A DNA stretch of 64,000 nt from JACVRW01 sp963757815 (GCA_963757815.1 CAVWSN010000035.1:124001-188000); one strand, 5' to 3'; numbered from the stretch's first letter, positions 1 to 7,992 are shown. A program made the numbers and translations. The notes: generated by a model not told the origin, from the sequence alone.

Positions 1-161
1 AGCCAGGCGCGGTCGATCGGCCGCGGGCGCTCGACGTTCAGCCAGCGAAGGCCGTCCCACTCGACGACCTCGACGTTGGGCTCAGTGGGCGGTGCGGGAT
101 GGGCTGAATCGCCCCGCGCGCGAGCGGAACGCCTGAGACGTGGCTTCGGGAGGCTCGGCAT
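1..161 (-). CDS. CorA-like magnesium/cobalt transporter, N-terminal part (runs off the window)
   Basis: The first 54 residues of a protein read on the minus strand from an ATG at 159-161. After a basic, probably cytosolic leader, the residues EVVEWDGLRWLNVERPRPID resemble the start of the large cytoplasmic domain of CorA-family divalent cation channels, where a short strand is followed by a 'W-x-[ND]-[IV]-x-x-P' pattern. The membrane part, with the diagnostic GMN loop, lies outside the window, so the family call rests on this short match only. It is divergent from the riboswitch-controlled threonine synthase gene; the roughly 80 bases between them must hold both promoters. Confidence 0.45.
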   Translation of the reverse strand, partial: MPSLPKPRLRRSARARGDSAHPAPPTEPNVEVVEWDGLRWLNVERPRPIDRAW

Positions 162-244
162 AGGGTCTGAGCGGGTCGTCCAGCACGTTCACCCTGTCCA
201 TTCTACTTCCAGGCGCTGGTATCCTCCGCGGCCAGACATAGCCG

Positions 245-366
245 TTGCATCGAGAGGGGTGGAGGGATATGGCCCTGTGAAGCCCCGGCAACCGCCGCCG
301 GCAGTCGACCCGACAGCCGTAGGAAAGGTGCCAAGTCCATCGGACCAGCGTGTCCGGCAGATGTGA
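245..366 (+). promoter_or_regulatory. SAM-I (S-box) riboswitch aptamer
   Basis: The conserved S-box core is present in order: GAGAGGGGTGGAGGGA, then GGCCCTGTGAAGCCCCGGCAACC, split here as GGCCC, GAAGCC and CGGCAACC, then AAAGGTGCCAAGTCC. A closing P1 helix forms between 245-251 (TTGCATC) and 360-366 (GATGTGA), using two G-U pairs. SAM-I elements bind S-adenosylmethionine and normally switch off methionine, cysteine or SAM genes. A TATCCT at 220-225 is a possible -10 box. The downstream gene is annotated as threonine synthase, an unusual target (see findings). Confidence 0.93.
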
Positions 367-379
367 CAGGAGCGCTCGA

Positions 380-417
380 AGAGGCCTCCGTCGTCACAGC
401 AGCGGCGGAGGCTCTTT
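380..417 (+). terminator. Expression-platform hairpin of the SAM riboswitch
   Basis: AGAG(G)CCTCCG at 380-390 pairs with CGGAGGCTCT at 406-415, a ten-pair stem with one bulged G, followed by TTTC. The T run is weak, so it may be a modest intrinsic terminator. The 3' strand of P1 (TGTGAC, 362-367) can alternatively pair with GTCACA at 393-398 in the terminator loop, which gives a plausible ligand-dependent choice of folds. It ends 20 bases before the threonine synthase start codon. Confidence 0.7.
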
Positions 418-436
418 CACAGGGAAAGGAAATCCA

Positions 437-1672
437 TTGCCCGTCCAGGCGCTCCAGTGCAAGGAATGTCATGAGACCTATCCGCTCGAGGCCCGCTACG
501 TGTGCGAGCGCTGCTTCGGCCCGCTCGAGGTCGCGTACGACCTGACCGGGCTCGACGCCGAGTCGGTCAAGCGGCGGATCCAGGCCGGCCCGCAGACGAT
601 CTGGCGCTACGCGGACTTCCTGCCGTTCGAGGTCCGGCCGACGCCCGGGCTGCCCGTGGGGCTGACCCCGCTTCAGAGGGCGCCGCGGCTCGCGGAGGCG
701 CTCGGGCTGGGGGAGGTGTGGGTGAAGAACGACACCGCCAACCCGACGCATTCGTTCAAGGACCGCGTCGTCGCGGTGGCGGTGGCCAAGGCGCAGGAGC
801 TCGGCTTCGAGGTGGTGGCCTGCCCGTCAACGGGCAATCTCGCCAACGCAGTGGCCGCGCACTCAGCGGCCGCCGGGCTCGACTCGTACGTCTTCATCCC
901 GGCCGACCTCGAGGAGCAGAAGGTGCTCGCCACCGGCGTCTACGGCACCCACCTCGTGGCCGTGCGCGGCACCTACGACGACGTCAACCGGCTCTGCACC
1001 GAGCTCTCCGCCGACCGCGACTGGGCGTTCGTGAACGTCAACGTGCGGCCCTACTACGCGGAGGGGTCGAAGACGATCGCGTTCGAGATCGCGGAGCAGC
1101 TCGGCTTCGAGCTGCCCGACCGCGTGGTCGCGCCGATCGCGTCGGGCTCGCTGTTCACGAAGATCGCGCGCGGATTCGAGGAGTGGCGCGAGGTGGGGCT
1201 CGTGTCGGGTGAGCTGCCGGTGTTCAACGGCGCCCAGGCGGCCGGCTGCTCGCCGGTCGCGCAGGCGTTCGAGGCAGGGCAGGACTTCTGCCGTCCCGTC
1301 AAGCCGGACACGATCGCCAAGTCGCTCGCGATCGGGAACCCGGCCGATGGGCCCTACGCGCTCGACCTGGCGCGGCGCTCGGGCGGCTCGATCGACTCGG
1401 TGACCGACGACGAGGTCCGCGACGGCATCAGGCTGCTCGCCCAGACGACGGGCATCTTCACGGAGACCGCCGGCGGGGTCACCACCGCGACGCTGCGGAA
1501 GCTAGCCGAGCGCGGCGACATCGGACCGGACGAGCGGGTGGTGGCGGTGATCACCGGCGACGGCCTGAAGACGCTCGACGCCGTGCGCGGGACGTTCGAG
1601 AAGCACGAGATCGACGCGTCCGTCGAAGATTTCGAGAACGTGGTGGCCGGAGCGCCGGTCGGTGCGGTGTAA
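437..1672 (+). CDS. thrC: Threonine synthase (PLP-dependent), SAM-riboswitch controlled
   Basis: Converts O-phosphohomoserine to threonine with pyridoxal phosphate. The TTG start is chosen because AGGAAA lies just upstream and the protein then begins, as in family members, at the small zinc ribbon (C8, C11, C23, C26 in 411 residues). The PLP lysine is K108 in NPTHSFKDR; a serine/glycine-rich phosphate loop (PSTGNLANAVAAH) follows. Length and order fit the fold-type II ThrC with zinc ribbon. It is transcribed behind a SAM-I riboswitch and followed 15 bases later by a MoaD/ThiS-type sulfur carrier. That pairing raises the possibility that this PLP enzyme uses a thiocarboxylate sulfur donor to make homocysteine, which is inference only; the sequence itself looks like ordinary ThrC. 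Confidence 0.88.
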   Translation: MPVQALQCKECHETYPLEARYVCERCFGPLEVAYDLTGLDAESVKRRIQAGPQTIWRYADFLPFEVRPTPGLPVGLTPLQRAPRLAEALGLGEVWVKNDTANPTHSFKDRVVAVAVAKAQELGFEVVACPSTGNLANAVAAHSAAAGLDSYVFIPADLEEQKVLATGVYGTHLVAVRGTYDDVNRLCTELSADRDWAFVNVNVRPYYAEGSKTIAFEIAEQLGFELPDRVVAPIASGSLFTKIARGFEEWREVGLVSGELPVFNGAQAAGCSPVAQAFEAGQDFCRPVKPDTIAKSLAIGNPADGPYALDLARRSGGSIDSVTDDEVRDGIRLLAQTTGIFTETAGGVTTATLRKLAERGDIGPDERVVAVITGDGLKTLDAVRGTFEKHEIDASVEDFENVVAGAPVGAV

Positions 1673-1687
1673 TCTGCCCGATCCCCG

Positions 1688-1963
1688 ATGGCGGTAACGG
1701 TCAAGATCCCGACGCAGCTGCGGAGCGTCACGAGCGGCGACACCGAGACGTCGGTCGAGGGCGCCACCACGGTCGGCGAGGTGCTCGACGGGCTCTACGA
1801 GCGCTACGACGGCCTGCGCGAGCGGATCGCGGAGGACGGCGACCTGCGCCGTTTCGTCAACGTGTACGTGGGCGGCGAGGACATCCGCTTCCTCGACGGC
1901 CTCGACACCGGCGTCGAGGACGGCGACGAGGTGACGATCCTGCCGGCGGTCGCGGGCGGCTAG
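1688..1963 (+). CDS. MoaD/ThiS-family ubiquitin-like sulfur carrier protein
   Basis: A 91-residue beta-grasp protein that ends in ...LPAVAGG. The exposed C-terminal Gly-Gly is the site that is adenylated by an E1-like (ThiF/MoeB) enzyme and then converted to a thiocarboxylate for sulfur transfer. Similar carriers serve molybdopterin (MoaD), thiamine (ThiS), cysteine (mycobacterial CysO) and homocysteine (HcyS) synthesis. No moa, thi or mec gene is nearby; its only partner is the threonine synthase 15 bases upstream, with which it should share the SAM riboswitch. A role in sulfur amino acid synthesis is therefore more likely than one in molybdopterin synthesis. The fold and tail are clear; the pathway is inferred. 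Confidence 0.85.
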   Translation: MAVTVKIPTQLRSVTSGDTETSVEGATTVGEVLDGLYERYDGLRERIAEDGDLRRFVNVYVGGEDIRFLDGLDTGVEDGDEVTILPAVAGG

Positions 1964-1965
1964 CC

Positions 1966-2963
1966 GCCTCGAGCGTCCTCGTCACCGGGGCGCAGGGCTT
2001 CGTCGGCTCTGCGCTGGCCGAGCGGCTGCTCGACGCAGGGCGAGCGGGTGGTGGCGCTGCGGCGCGACATCGACCCCGAGTCGCGCTTCGTCACGGATGG
2101 GATCGAGGAGCGCTGCGTGGTCGCTCTCGCCGACCTGACCGACTACGAGTCGCTGCTGCGGATGCTGAACGAGCACGAGGTGAGCGCCGTCTTCCACCTC
2201 GGCGCGCAGGCGATCGTGGGCACGGCGCAACCGCTCGCCGCTCGTCGACCTGGGAGTCGAACGTGCGCGGCACGTACAACCTGCTCGAGGCCTGCCGGGC
2301 GCACGGAGTGGCCGGATCGAGCGGATCGTGGTGGCCTCCTCGGACAAGGCCTACGGCGCCCACGACGAGCTGCCCTACCGCGAGGACTTCGCGCTGCAGC
2401 GCGCGCTACCCGTACGACGTGTCGAAGGCGTGCACCGACCTGATCGCGCGCTCGTACGCCGACACGTACGGGCTGCCCGTGGCGGTCACCCGGCTCGCGA
2501 ACGTCTACGGCCCGGGCGACCTCAACTGGTCGCGGCTGATCCCCGACACGGCGCGGGCGCTGGCTGCGGGGCGAGCGCCCGGTGATCCGCTCCGACGGCA
2601 CCCCCGAGCGCGACTACCTCTACGTCGAGGACGCCGTCGACGCCTACCTGGCCGTGGCCGGCCTCGCTCGACCGGCCAGAGCTGCGCGGACGGGCCTGGA
2701 ACGCCGGCTGCGGCGAGCCGGTCTCGGTGCTCGAGTCGTGCGCAGCCTGATCGAGGTGTCAGGGCGCGATGTCGAGCCCGACGATGCGAGGGGAGGGACC
2801 GCCCCACGGGGAGATCGACCGGCAGTTCCTCGACTCCACGGCCGATCCGCGAGAGCTCGGCTGGGCGCCGCGGTTCGACCTCGACGAGGGCTTGCGACGG
2901 CGTGGGAGTGGTACCCTGAGCGCTCAGCGGGAGCAGAGAGGCGGACCGAGACCGCAGCGGTAG
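1966..2963 (+). pseudogene. NAD-dependent sugar epimerase/dehydratase, broken by about ten indels
   Basis: Concatenating pieces from all three frames gives one recognisable short-chain dehydrogenase/reductase of the GDP-mannose 4,6-dehydratase/epimerase type. It has the Rossmann start VLVTGAQGFVGSALAERL, then VFHLGAQ, NVRGTYNLLEA, VVASSDKAYG, the catalytic YPYDVSKACTD, RLANVYGPGD and RDYLYVEDAVDAYL. Frame changes fall near 2038, 2231, 2244, 2310, 2398, 2572, 2667, 2728, 2780 and 2900; most are one extra G or C and a few are one base short. No canonical start codon precedes the Rossmann motif. The catalytic and cofactor motifs are all intact apart from the shifts, which is not what long neutral decay looks like. 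It follows the sulfur carrier gene directly. Confidence 0.75.
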
Positions 2964-3029
2964 CGCGGAACGCTTCGCGGCCTTCGCGCGAGCTTCGTTG
3001 TCCGGCGCAGACGGCCGGCTCAAGTCGAA

Positions 3030-3102
<73 letters not shown>

Positions 3103-3183
3103 CGGACCCGAAGGCTAGACGCTAACGATCCCGCCTTGGTGTCGCCTGGCGACATCGAGTCGGGTCCGTTCCGCGCGCAGCCG

Positions 3184-3771
3184 ATGATTGGATTGCCTCA
3201 GCGGCGTCATATCCACCATGAGCGCACGAACGGCCAAGTTGTCTGGCACATCACGATGTCCCTCGACGGCTTCATCGCCGGTCCCGACCACGCCATGGAG
3301 TGGGCATTCGACCACGGCGGGCCGAACACGATGGCGGACGAGGTCATGAACAGCACGGGCGCCATCCTCGGCGGACGTAACTGGTACGACGCGGCGACCC
3401 GGAAGTACCGCGGGCGGGAGGGAATCTACGGCGGGAAATGGAACGGACCCGTGTTTGTTCTCACCCACCGGGCGCCCGAAAGCCCGGAGGACCCGGAGAT
3501 CACCTTTCTCTCCACGGGCCTCGAGGACGCTGTCGCCACCGCCCGGGCGGCCGCCGGCGGCAGGAACCTCGTGATCTTCGGAGCCAACACCGCGCGCCAG
3601 TGCCTCGACGCGGGCCTCCTCGACGAGATCGTCATCCACCTGGCCCCGGTGCTGCTGGGCGACGGCGTCCGCCTCCACGGCGGGCCGGGGGTCGGGCGAG
3701 TCGATCTCGAGCGGACCGCGGTGGATCAGTCCGGTCAGCTGACCGATCTGCGCTTCAGGGTGGCGAAGTAG
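3184..3771 (+). CDS. RibD C-terminal/dihydrofolate-reductase-like family protein
   Basis: A reductase-fold protein of about 195 residues. The hallmark strand VVWHITMSLDGFIAG is followed by GAILGGRNWYDA and, near the end, LVIFGANTARQCLDAGLLDEIVIHLAPVLLGDG, the typical pattern of the RibD-C/DHFR superfamily. Substrate is unknown; many actinobacterial members are NADPH-binding reductases of uncertain role. The start is unclear. The in-frame ATG at 3184 gives an odd leader, whereas the ATG at 3218 in another frame would give MSARTAK joined to VVWHITM if one G were missing near 3236, which looks more natural. Stands alone downstream of the tRNA on the opposite strand. Confidence 0.75.
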   Translation: MIGLPQRRHIHHERTNGQVVWHITMSLDGFIAGPDHAMEWAFDHGGPNTMADEVMNSTGAILGGRNWYDAATRKYRGREGIYGGKWNGPVFVLTHRAPESPEDPEITFLSTGLEDAVATARAAAGGRNLVIFGANTARQCLDAGLLDEIVIHLAPVLLGDGVRLHGGPGVGRVDLERTAVDQSGQLTDLRFRVAK

Positions 3772-3779
3772 CCCTCGGC

Positions 3780-4079
3780 CTAACGCTTGCGCCGCTTCTG
3801 GCCCACGGCCCGAACCAGCTGGGCCTTGCCCATCTTCGAGCGGCCCTCGATCCCGAGCTTCGAGGCCTCGCGCCGCAGCTCGGTCACCGTCATCGCCCCG
3901 GCGCCGGTGCCGGTGCCCTTGGAGGCGCCGCGCTTCCGGGCCGCCGCCTTGGCTCCCTCGCGGCCGAGCGCCGTCCGGGTCTTCTTCGGGAGCTTCGTGA
4001 TGGTCTTCTTCTGGCGGGCCCCCGACTGGGCCTTCTTGACGTTCTTGCGTGCCGCCTGGCGTTGCTTCTGTGTGGCCAT
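3780..4079 (-). CDS. Small basic protein with C-terminal Rho_N/SAP-like domain
   Basis: 99 residues. The first 55 are extremely rich in Lys, Arg, Ala and Gln (for example RKNVKKAQSGARQKKTITK) with no hydrophobic segment. The last 35, MTVTELRREASKLGIEGRSK followed by MGKAQLVRAV, match the helix-extended-helix of the Rho termination factor N-terminal/SAP family, which binds nucleic acid. The overall shape, basic tail plus small nucleic-acid-binding domain, suggests a DNA- or RNA-associated protein, perhaps nucleoid-associated. It is convergent with the reductase gene, ending 8 bases from it, and divergent from the epoxide hydrolase. The specific function is unknown. Confidence 0.7.
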   Translation of the reverse strand: MATQKQRQAARKNVKKAQSGARQKKTITKLPKKTRTALGREGAKAAARKRGASKGTGTGAGAMTVTELRREASKLGIEGRSKMGKAQLVRAVGQKRRKR

Positions 4080-4173
4080 GCCACCACCGTACTCCGTTCG
4101 TCGGAAGCGGGTACCCCGACCGAGGGCAGGCATACACGGCAGGCGTACCGACGGCGCTGAAATAGAGGCGGCC

Positions 4174-5320
4174 GTGAAGGTACGCCCGTTCGAGATCTCG
4201 GTTCCGAGCGAAGTCCTCGAGGACTTGCACGAGCGCCTGCGCCGCACGCGCTGGCCCGACGCGATTCCAGGTGTGGGCTGGGAGCAGGGCATGCCGCCGG
4301 AGGCCCTGCGAGGGCTGCTCGCGATACTGGGCCGAGGAGTTCGACTGGCGCGCGCAGGAGCGACGCCTGAACCGGTTCGACCATTTCCAGGCGGAGCTCG
4401 ACGGTGTGGAGGTGCACTTCGTGCACGCCCGCGGCGCGGGACCGGACACGGTGCCGCTCATCTGCAGTCACGGTTGGCCGGGCAGCTTCATCGAATTCCT
4501 CGAGCTCGTGCCGCTGCTGACCGATCCCGCCTCCAACGGCATCGACGGCCCCTCGTTCGACCTCGTCATCCCGTCGCTCCCGGGGTATGGCTTCACCCGC
4601 ATGGCTCCGCGCGAGGGGGTCACGAAGCGCTTCACCGCCTCGCTCTGGCACCGCCTGATGCGCGGGCTCGGCTACGAGCGCTACGCCGCTCACGGCGGCG
4701 ACTTCGGCGCCGGCGTCGCGAACTTCATGGCGCTCGACGAGCCCGACTCTCTGCTCGGCATCCACCTGACCTTTCTCGAGGACGCCCCGTGGACCGGCGG
4801 CCGGCCGCTGTCGGCAACGGAGCAGAGCTACCTGCGGGACGTGGCGCGCTGGGAGGAGGAGGAGTACGCCTACGGCCACATCCAGCGCACCAAGCCGCAG
4901 ACGCTGGCCTACGCGCTGAACGACTCGCCCGCGGGGCTGGCGGCCTGGATCCTCGAGAAGTGGCGCTCCTGGAGTGACTCCGGCGGTGAGCTCGAGAGCC
5001 GCTTCGACCGCGACCTGCTTCTCACCCTCCTCACGATCTACTGGGTCACGGGCACGATCGGCTCTTCGATGCGCTGGTACTGGGACGAGCAGCGCCACGG
5101 CCACTCGATCGGCCCCGGCGACTTCATCTCCGTCCCGACGGCCATGGCCGTGTTCGCCAACGAGCATGTGTCCGAGGGGGTGCCGCCGCGCGAGTGGGCA
5201 GAGCGCCTCTACGACATCCGGCGCTGGACCGTGATGCCGCGCGGCGGGCACTTCGCGGCGCTGGAGGAGCCGCGCCTGCTCGCCGAGGACATCGCCGCCT
5301 TCTTCGCCGAGCTGTGCTGA
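4174..5320 (+). CDS. Epoxide hydrolase (EHN plus alpha/beta-hydrolase), one frameshift
   Basis: The GTG start is preceded by GAGG. Residues 1-100 form the EHN domain (VRPFEISVPSEVLEDLHERL, RYWAEEFDWRAQERRLNRF), followed by an alpha/beta-hydrolase with the oxyanion loop HGWPGSFIEF, nucleophile Asp in AAHGGDFGAG and catalytic His in PRGGHFAALEEP. This is the juvenile-hormone/microsomal-type epoxide hydrolase family, which opens epoxides to diols; about 381 residues, full length. The reading frame changes near 4321, where one extra G splits the EHN domain; removing it restores a continuous protein. The stop overlaps the GTG of the next gene, so the two are probably cotranscribed. The natural substrate cannot be told from sequence. 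Confidence 0.85.
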
Positions 5321-5814
5321 TCGCGGTCATCTCCGACACCCACCTCCCGCGCGGCGCGCGGCGGCTGCCGGACGAGTGCGTACGCCGGATCGCGGGCGCG
5401 GATCTGCTGCTTCACGCCGGCGACTTCTCGACGCTCGAGGTGCTTCGCGAGCTCGAGGCGATCGGGCCGCCCGTGATCGGCGTGCACGGCAACGTGGACA
5501 GCGCGGAGCTGCGCGCGCTGCTGCCCGCCGAGCGCATCGTCGAGGCGGAGGGCGCACGCATCGCGATGGTCCACGACTCCGGCCCGCGGGCGGGACGGCT
5601 CGCCCGCCTTCGGGGGCGCTTCGGCGCCGACGCCGACGCGGTCGTGTTCGGCCACTCCCACCTGCCGCTCCACGAGCAAGCCGACGACGGCTTCCAGATC
5701 TTCAACCCCGGCAGCCCGACCGAGCGCCGCCGCGCGCCCGTCCACACGATGGGCATGGCGCGAATCGACGGCGGCCGGATCACATTCGAGCTGATACCGT
5801 TTACGGCATCATGA
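5314..5814 (+). CDS. YfcE/MJ0936-type metallophosphoesterase
   Basis: 166 residues with the calcineurin-like phosphodiesterase motifs in order: ISDTHLP (metal-binding Asp and His), HAGDFS, GVHGNVDS, and late GHSHLPL followed by NPGSPTERR. This small single-domain family hydrolyses phosphodiesters with two metal ions in the cytoplasm; its physiological substrate is usually unknown. The GTG start lies inside the end of the epoxide hydrolase gene, 7 bases overlapped, and the stop overlaps the ATG of the XRE regulator (ATGA), so the genes look translationally coupled. Confidence 0.85.
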   Translation: MLIAVISDTHLPRGARRLPDECVRRIAGADLLLHAGDFSTLEVLRELEAIGPPVIGVHGNVDSAELRALLPAERIVEAEGARIAMVHDSGPRAGRLARLRGRFGADADAVVFGHSHLPLHEQADDGFQIFNPGSPTERRRAPVHTMGMARIDGGRITFELIPFTAS

Positions 5815-6143
5815 CTCCGGCGGAGCTTGTAAAGGAAACACGCGCGCGCAAGGGCATCAGCCAGCGCTCGCTCGCCATTCGGGCGGGCACCAGCCAGAGT
5901 GCGATCGCCCGCATCGAGAGCGGCGCCGAGGAGGTGACCTGGCCCCGGCTGCGGGCGCTCATGATCTCGATGGGCGAGGAGCCGGTGCTTTCGAGCCGGC
6001 CGCTCAACGGCCGCTACGAGCCGCTCGACCTGCTCGCCGACCGCGGGCTGGCGCCGGAGGCGAGGCTGGCCAACGGGTTCGCTTTCGACGAGTTCGCAAC
6101 CGAGCTCGCGATAGCCGGCCGGCGCGCTCGTGAACGCTCCTGA
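5811..6143 (+). CDS. XRE-family helix-turn-helix protein (antitoxin-like)
   Basis: 110 residues. A Cro/C1-type HTH occupies roughly residues 3-60: ELVKETRARKGISQRSLAIRA, then GTSQSAIARIESG. The C-terminal 45 residues are short and acidic/hydrophobic with no known catalytic motif. It overlaps the next gene by 14 bases. XRE protein plus nucleotidyltransferase pairs of this type occur across actinobacteria and resemble type II or type VII (AMPylating) toxin-antitoxin modules. Whether this pair has toxin activity is not shown by the sequence. Confidence 0.8.
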   Translation: MTPAELVKETRARKGISQRSLAIRAGTSQSAIARIESGAEEVTWPRLRALMISMGEEPVLSSRPLNGRYEPLDLLADRGLAPEARLANGFAFDEFATELAIAGRRARERS

Positions 6144-6618
6144 CCGTGTCCTCCGGCCGAGCGCAATCCTGCGCGCGCTCGCAGAAGGCAGGGTCGAGTT
6201 CATCGTCGTGGGCGGGGTCGCCGTCCAGGCGCACGGCTACATTCGCGCCACGGCCGACCTGGACGTGGTCCCGCGCCCGACGCTGCTCAACCTGAGCCGG
6301 CTCGGCGAGACCCTGGTGGAGCTTGAAGCCGCCCCGCGCCGCACGACGGCCACGATCAACGTGACAGACCCGCAGCTGCTCAAGCGAGTCCCGATGGTTC
6401 CTCTCATCACCCGCTATGGCCGGCTCGATCTGCTGAACATCGAGCACCTCGCAGGTGCGCCGGCGTCCTACGAGGAGCTCGATCCCGCGCGCTCGCCGAT
6501 CACGCTCGATCGGGATCGAGATCCGCGTGGCGGGGCTGGACGATCTGCTTCGCATGAAGCGCGCTGCCGGCCGAGAGCAGGACCGGCTCGACATCGCGGC
6601 TCTCACGCGGACGGATGA
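6130..6618 (+). CDS. Nucleotidyltransferase-fold protein (AbiEii/MNT-like), frameshifted C-terminus
   Basis: Starts at GTG inside the end of the XRE gene. The core, EFIVVGGVAVQAHGYIRATADLDVV, is the G-G-x-A/V...T-x-D-x-D active-site signature of the minimal nucleotidyltransferase fold used by AbiEii toxins and MNT antitoxins; LDLLN with a later D follows. Around 6511 one extra base shifts the frame. The restored frame gives GIEIRVAGLDDLLRMKRAAG then RPRDxxDIAAL-like residues, the usual end of this family. That restored frame has no stop before the RNase Z start, so the true end is uncertain. Likely works with the XRE partner. Confidence 0.75.
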   Translation: MNAPDRVLRPSAILRALAEGRVEFIVVGGVAVQAHGYIRATADLDVVPRPTLLNLSRLGETLVELEAAPRRTTATINVTDPQLLKRVPMVPLITRYGRLDLLNIEHLAGAPASYEELDPARSPITLDRDRDPRGGAGRSASHEARCRPRAGPARHRGSHADG

Positions 6619-6661
6619 GCGAGCTCGAAGCCGAGGCGCGCGAGTCAACATAGAGACCGCC

Positions 6662-7621
6662 ATGGACCTCGACGTCCTCTTCCTGGGAACCGCCGGCTCG
6701 TCGCCGAGCCCGCGCCGCGGGCTGCCCGCCACGCTCGTGCGGCGCGGCGGCGATCGCCTGCTGGTGGACTGCGGCGAGGGGACGCAGCGGCAGCTGATGC
6801 GCTCGGTCGGGCTGATCGAGCTCGAGGAGCTGCTCATCACGCACTTTCATGCCGACCACGTGCTCGGGCTGCCCGGCATGCTCAAGACCTTCGCGCTCCG
6901 CCAGCGCGAGCGCGAGCTCACCGTGTACGGGCCGCGCGGGCTGCGGCGGCTGTTCGAGCTGCTGCAGCCGGTGGTCGGCCGGCTGACGTTCCCGCTGACC
7001 CTGGTCGAGCTCGAGCCGAACGACGAGCTCGAGCGCGATGGCTACCGGATCTGTGCCTTCGACGTCGATCACGGGGGGCAGGGGCTCGGCTACGCCCTGG
7101 TCGAGGAGCCGCGGCCGGGGGTCTTCGATCCCGAGCGGGCGCGCGAGCTGGGGCTCACGCCGGGGCCGGACTTCGGGCGGGTTCAGCGCGGCGAAACCGT
7201 CGACGGCGTGCGTCCCGACCAGGTGATGGGCGAGGAGCGCCGCGGGCGCAAGCTCGTGCTGAGCGGCGACACGGCCCCCTGCGACATGACCCGGCTCGTG
7301 GCCTGGGAGGCCGACGTGCTCGTGCACGAGGCGACCTTCCTCGACGAGGACGCGGAGCGCGCCCGCGAGACGCGGCACTCGACCGCCACGGGTGCGGCGG
7401 GGCTCGCGGCCGCGGCGGGCGTCGACCTGCTCGCGCTCACGCACCTCTCGCCGCGCTACTCGGGCGGGCAGGTCCGCGATGAGGCGCGCAGCGTGTTCGA
7501 CAACGTCGTCGTGCCGCGCGACTTCGACCGCATCGAGATCCCGCTGCCGGAGCGCGGCCCGCCGGTGCTCGTGCGGGCCTCGGAGAGCCCGCCCCAGCCG
7601 ATCGCCGAGGAAACGGTCTGA
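6662..7621 (+). CDS. rnz: Ribonuclease Z (tRNA 3' processing endonuclease)
   Basis: 319-residue metallo-beta-lactamase-fold nuclease that trims tRNA 3' trailers before CCA addition. The zinc motif is H61-F-H63-A-D65-H66 (THFHADHVLGLPG). It is followed by LSGDTAPCDM, with the metal-binding Asp, HEATFLDEDAERA, and a late LTHLSPRYS with the final His. MDLDVLFLGTAGSSPSPRRG is the classic amino terminus, which fixes the ATG. Length matches bacterial RNase Z. The only tRNA gene in the window is on the other strand 3.5 kb away. Converges with a small unknown gene; the two ends are one base apart. Confidence 0.93.
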   Translation: MDLDVLFLGTAGSSPSPRRGLPATLVRRGGDRLLVDCGEGTQRQLMRSVGLIELEELLITHFHADHVLGLPGMLKTFALRQRERELTVYGPRGLRRLFELLQPVVGRLTFPLTLVELEPNDELERDGYRICAFDVDHGGQGLGYALVEEPRPGVFDPERARELGLTPGPDFGRVQRGETVDGVRPDQVMGEERRGRKLVLSGDTAPCDMTRLVAWEADVLVHEATFLDEDAERARETRHSTATGAAGLAAAAGVDLLALTHLSPRYSGGQVRDEARSVFDNVVVPRDFDRIEIPLPERGPPVLVRASESPPQPIAEETV

Positions 7622-7622
7622 G

Positions 7623-7913
7623 TTAGCGACCCAGGCGGACGAGCTGTGCGGGGCCGCAGGCCTCGAGGTCCTGGAGGACCTCCTCCGCCCGCGCCGGATC
7701 CCAGCGCTCGGCGCCGACAAGCGTGCCGGTCAGGTCGCCCACATGCCCGAGCGCCTCGCGCGCCTCCTCGTCGAGCGAGATGTCCTCGCAGAAGAGCAGG
7801 GAGTCGGCGGCCTCGCGCAGGAGCTCGCGCTCATCGGGCTCCAGGGCCTCGGGGCCCTCCGCCGCGACGATCCGCATGATCCTGCCGTATGCCTGGGCGC
7901 GTTCGGGAGTCAC
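7623..7913 (-). CDS. Small acidic protein of unknown function
   Basis: Up to 96 residues from a GTG at 7911-7913, or 84 from the ATG at 7875-7877. The sequence is helical and acidic, with segments such as EALEPDERELLREAADSLLF and DEEAREALGHVGDLTG, ending ACGPAQLVRLGR. No membrane segment, metal site or known domain is visible. Codon use and third-position GC fit a real gene, and the frame stays open to the edge of the pyrR leader. It is divergent from pyrR. The function is not recognised. Confidence 0.5.
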   Translation of the reverse strand: MTPERAQAYGRIMRIVAAEGPEALEPDERELLREAADSLLFCEDISLDEEAREALGHVGDLTGTLVGAERWDPARAEEVLQDLEACGPAQLVRLGR

Positions 7914-7992
7914 CTCTTGCGAGATTAGCTGCCCTGGCCGGATGCTGCTGAAACTGTTCGTCGGAGGGCGCTGGTAGTCTCGCTCCCAGGTT

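Noticed and set aside
2916..2927. CTGAGCGCTCAG palindrome as an operator
   Set aside because: It lies inside the coding remains of the epimerase-like gene, and perfect 12-base palindromes of common GC-rich words are expected by chance in 64 kb.
6455..7621. A natural fusion of the nucleotidyltransferase to RNase Z
   Set aside because: The join depends on a suspected insertion at 6511, and RNase Z has its own conserved N-terminus at the ATG of 6662. Kept as an open question only.
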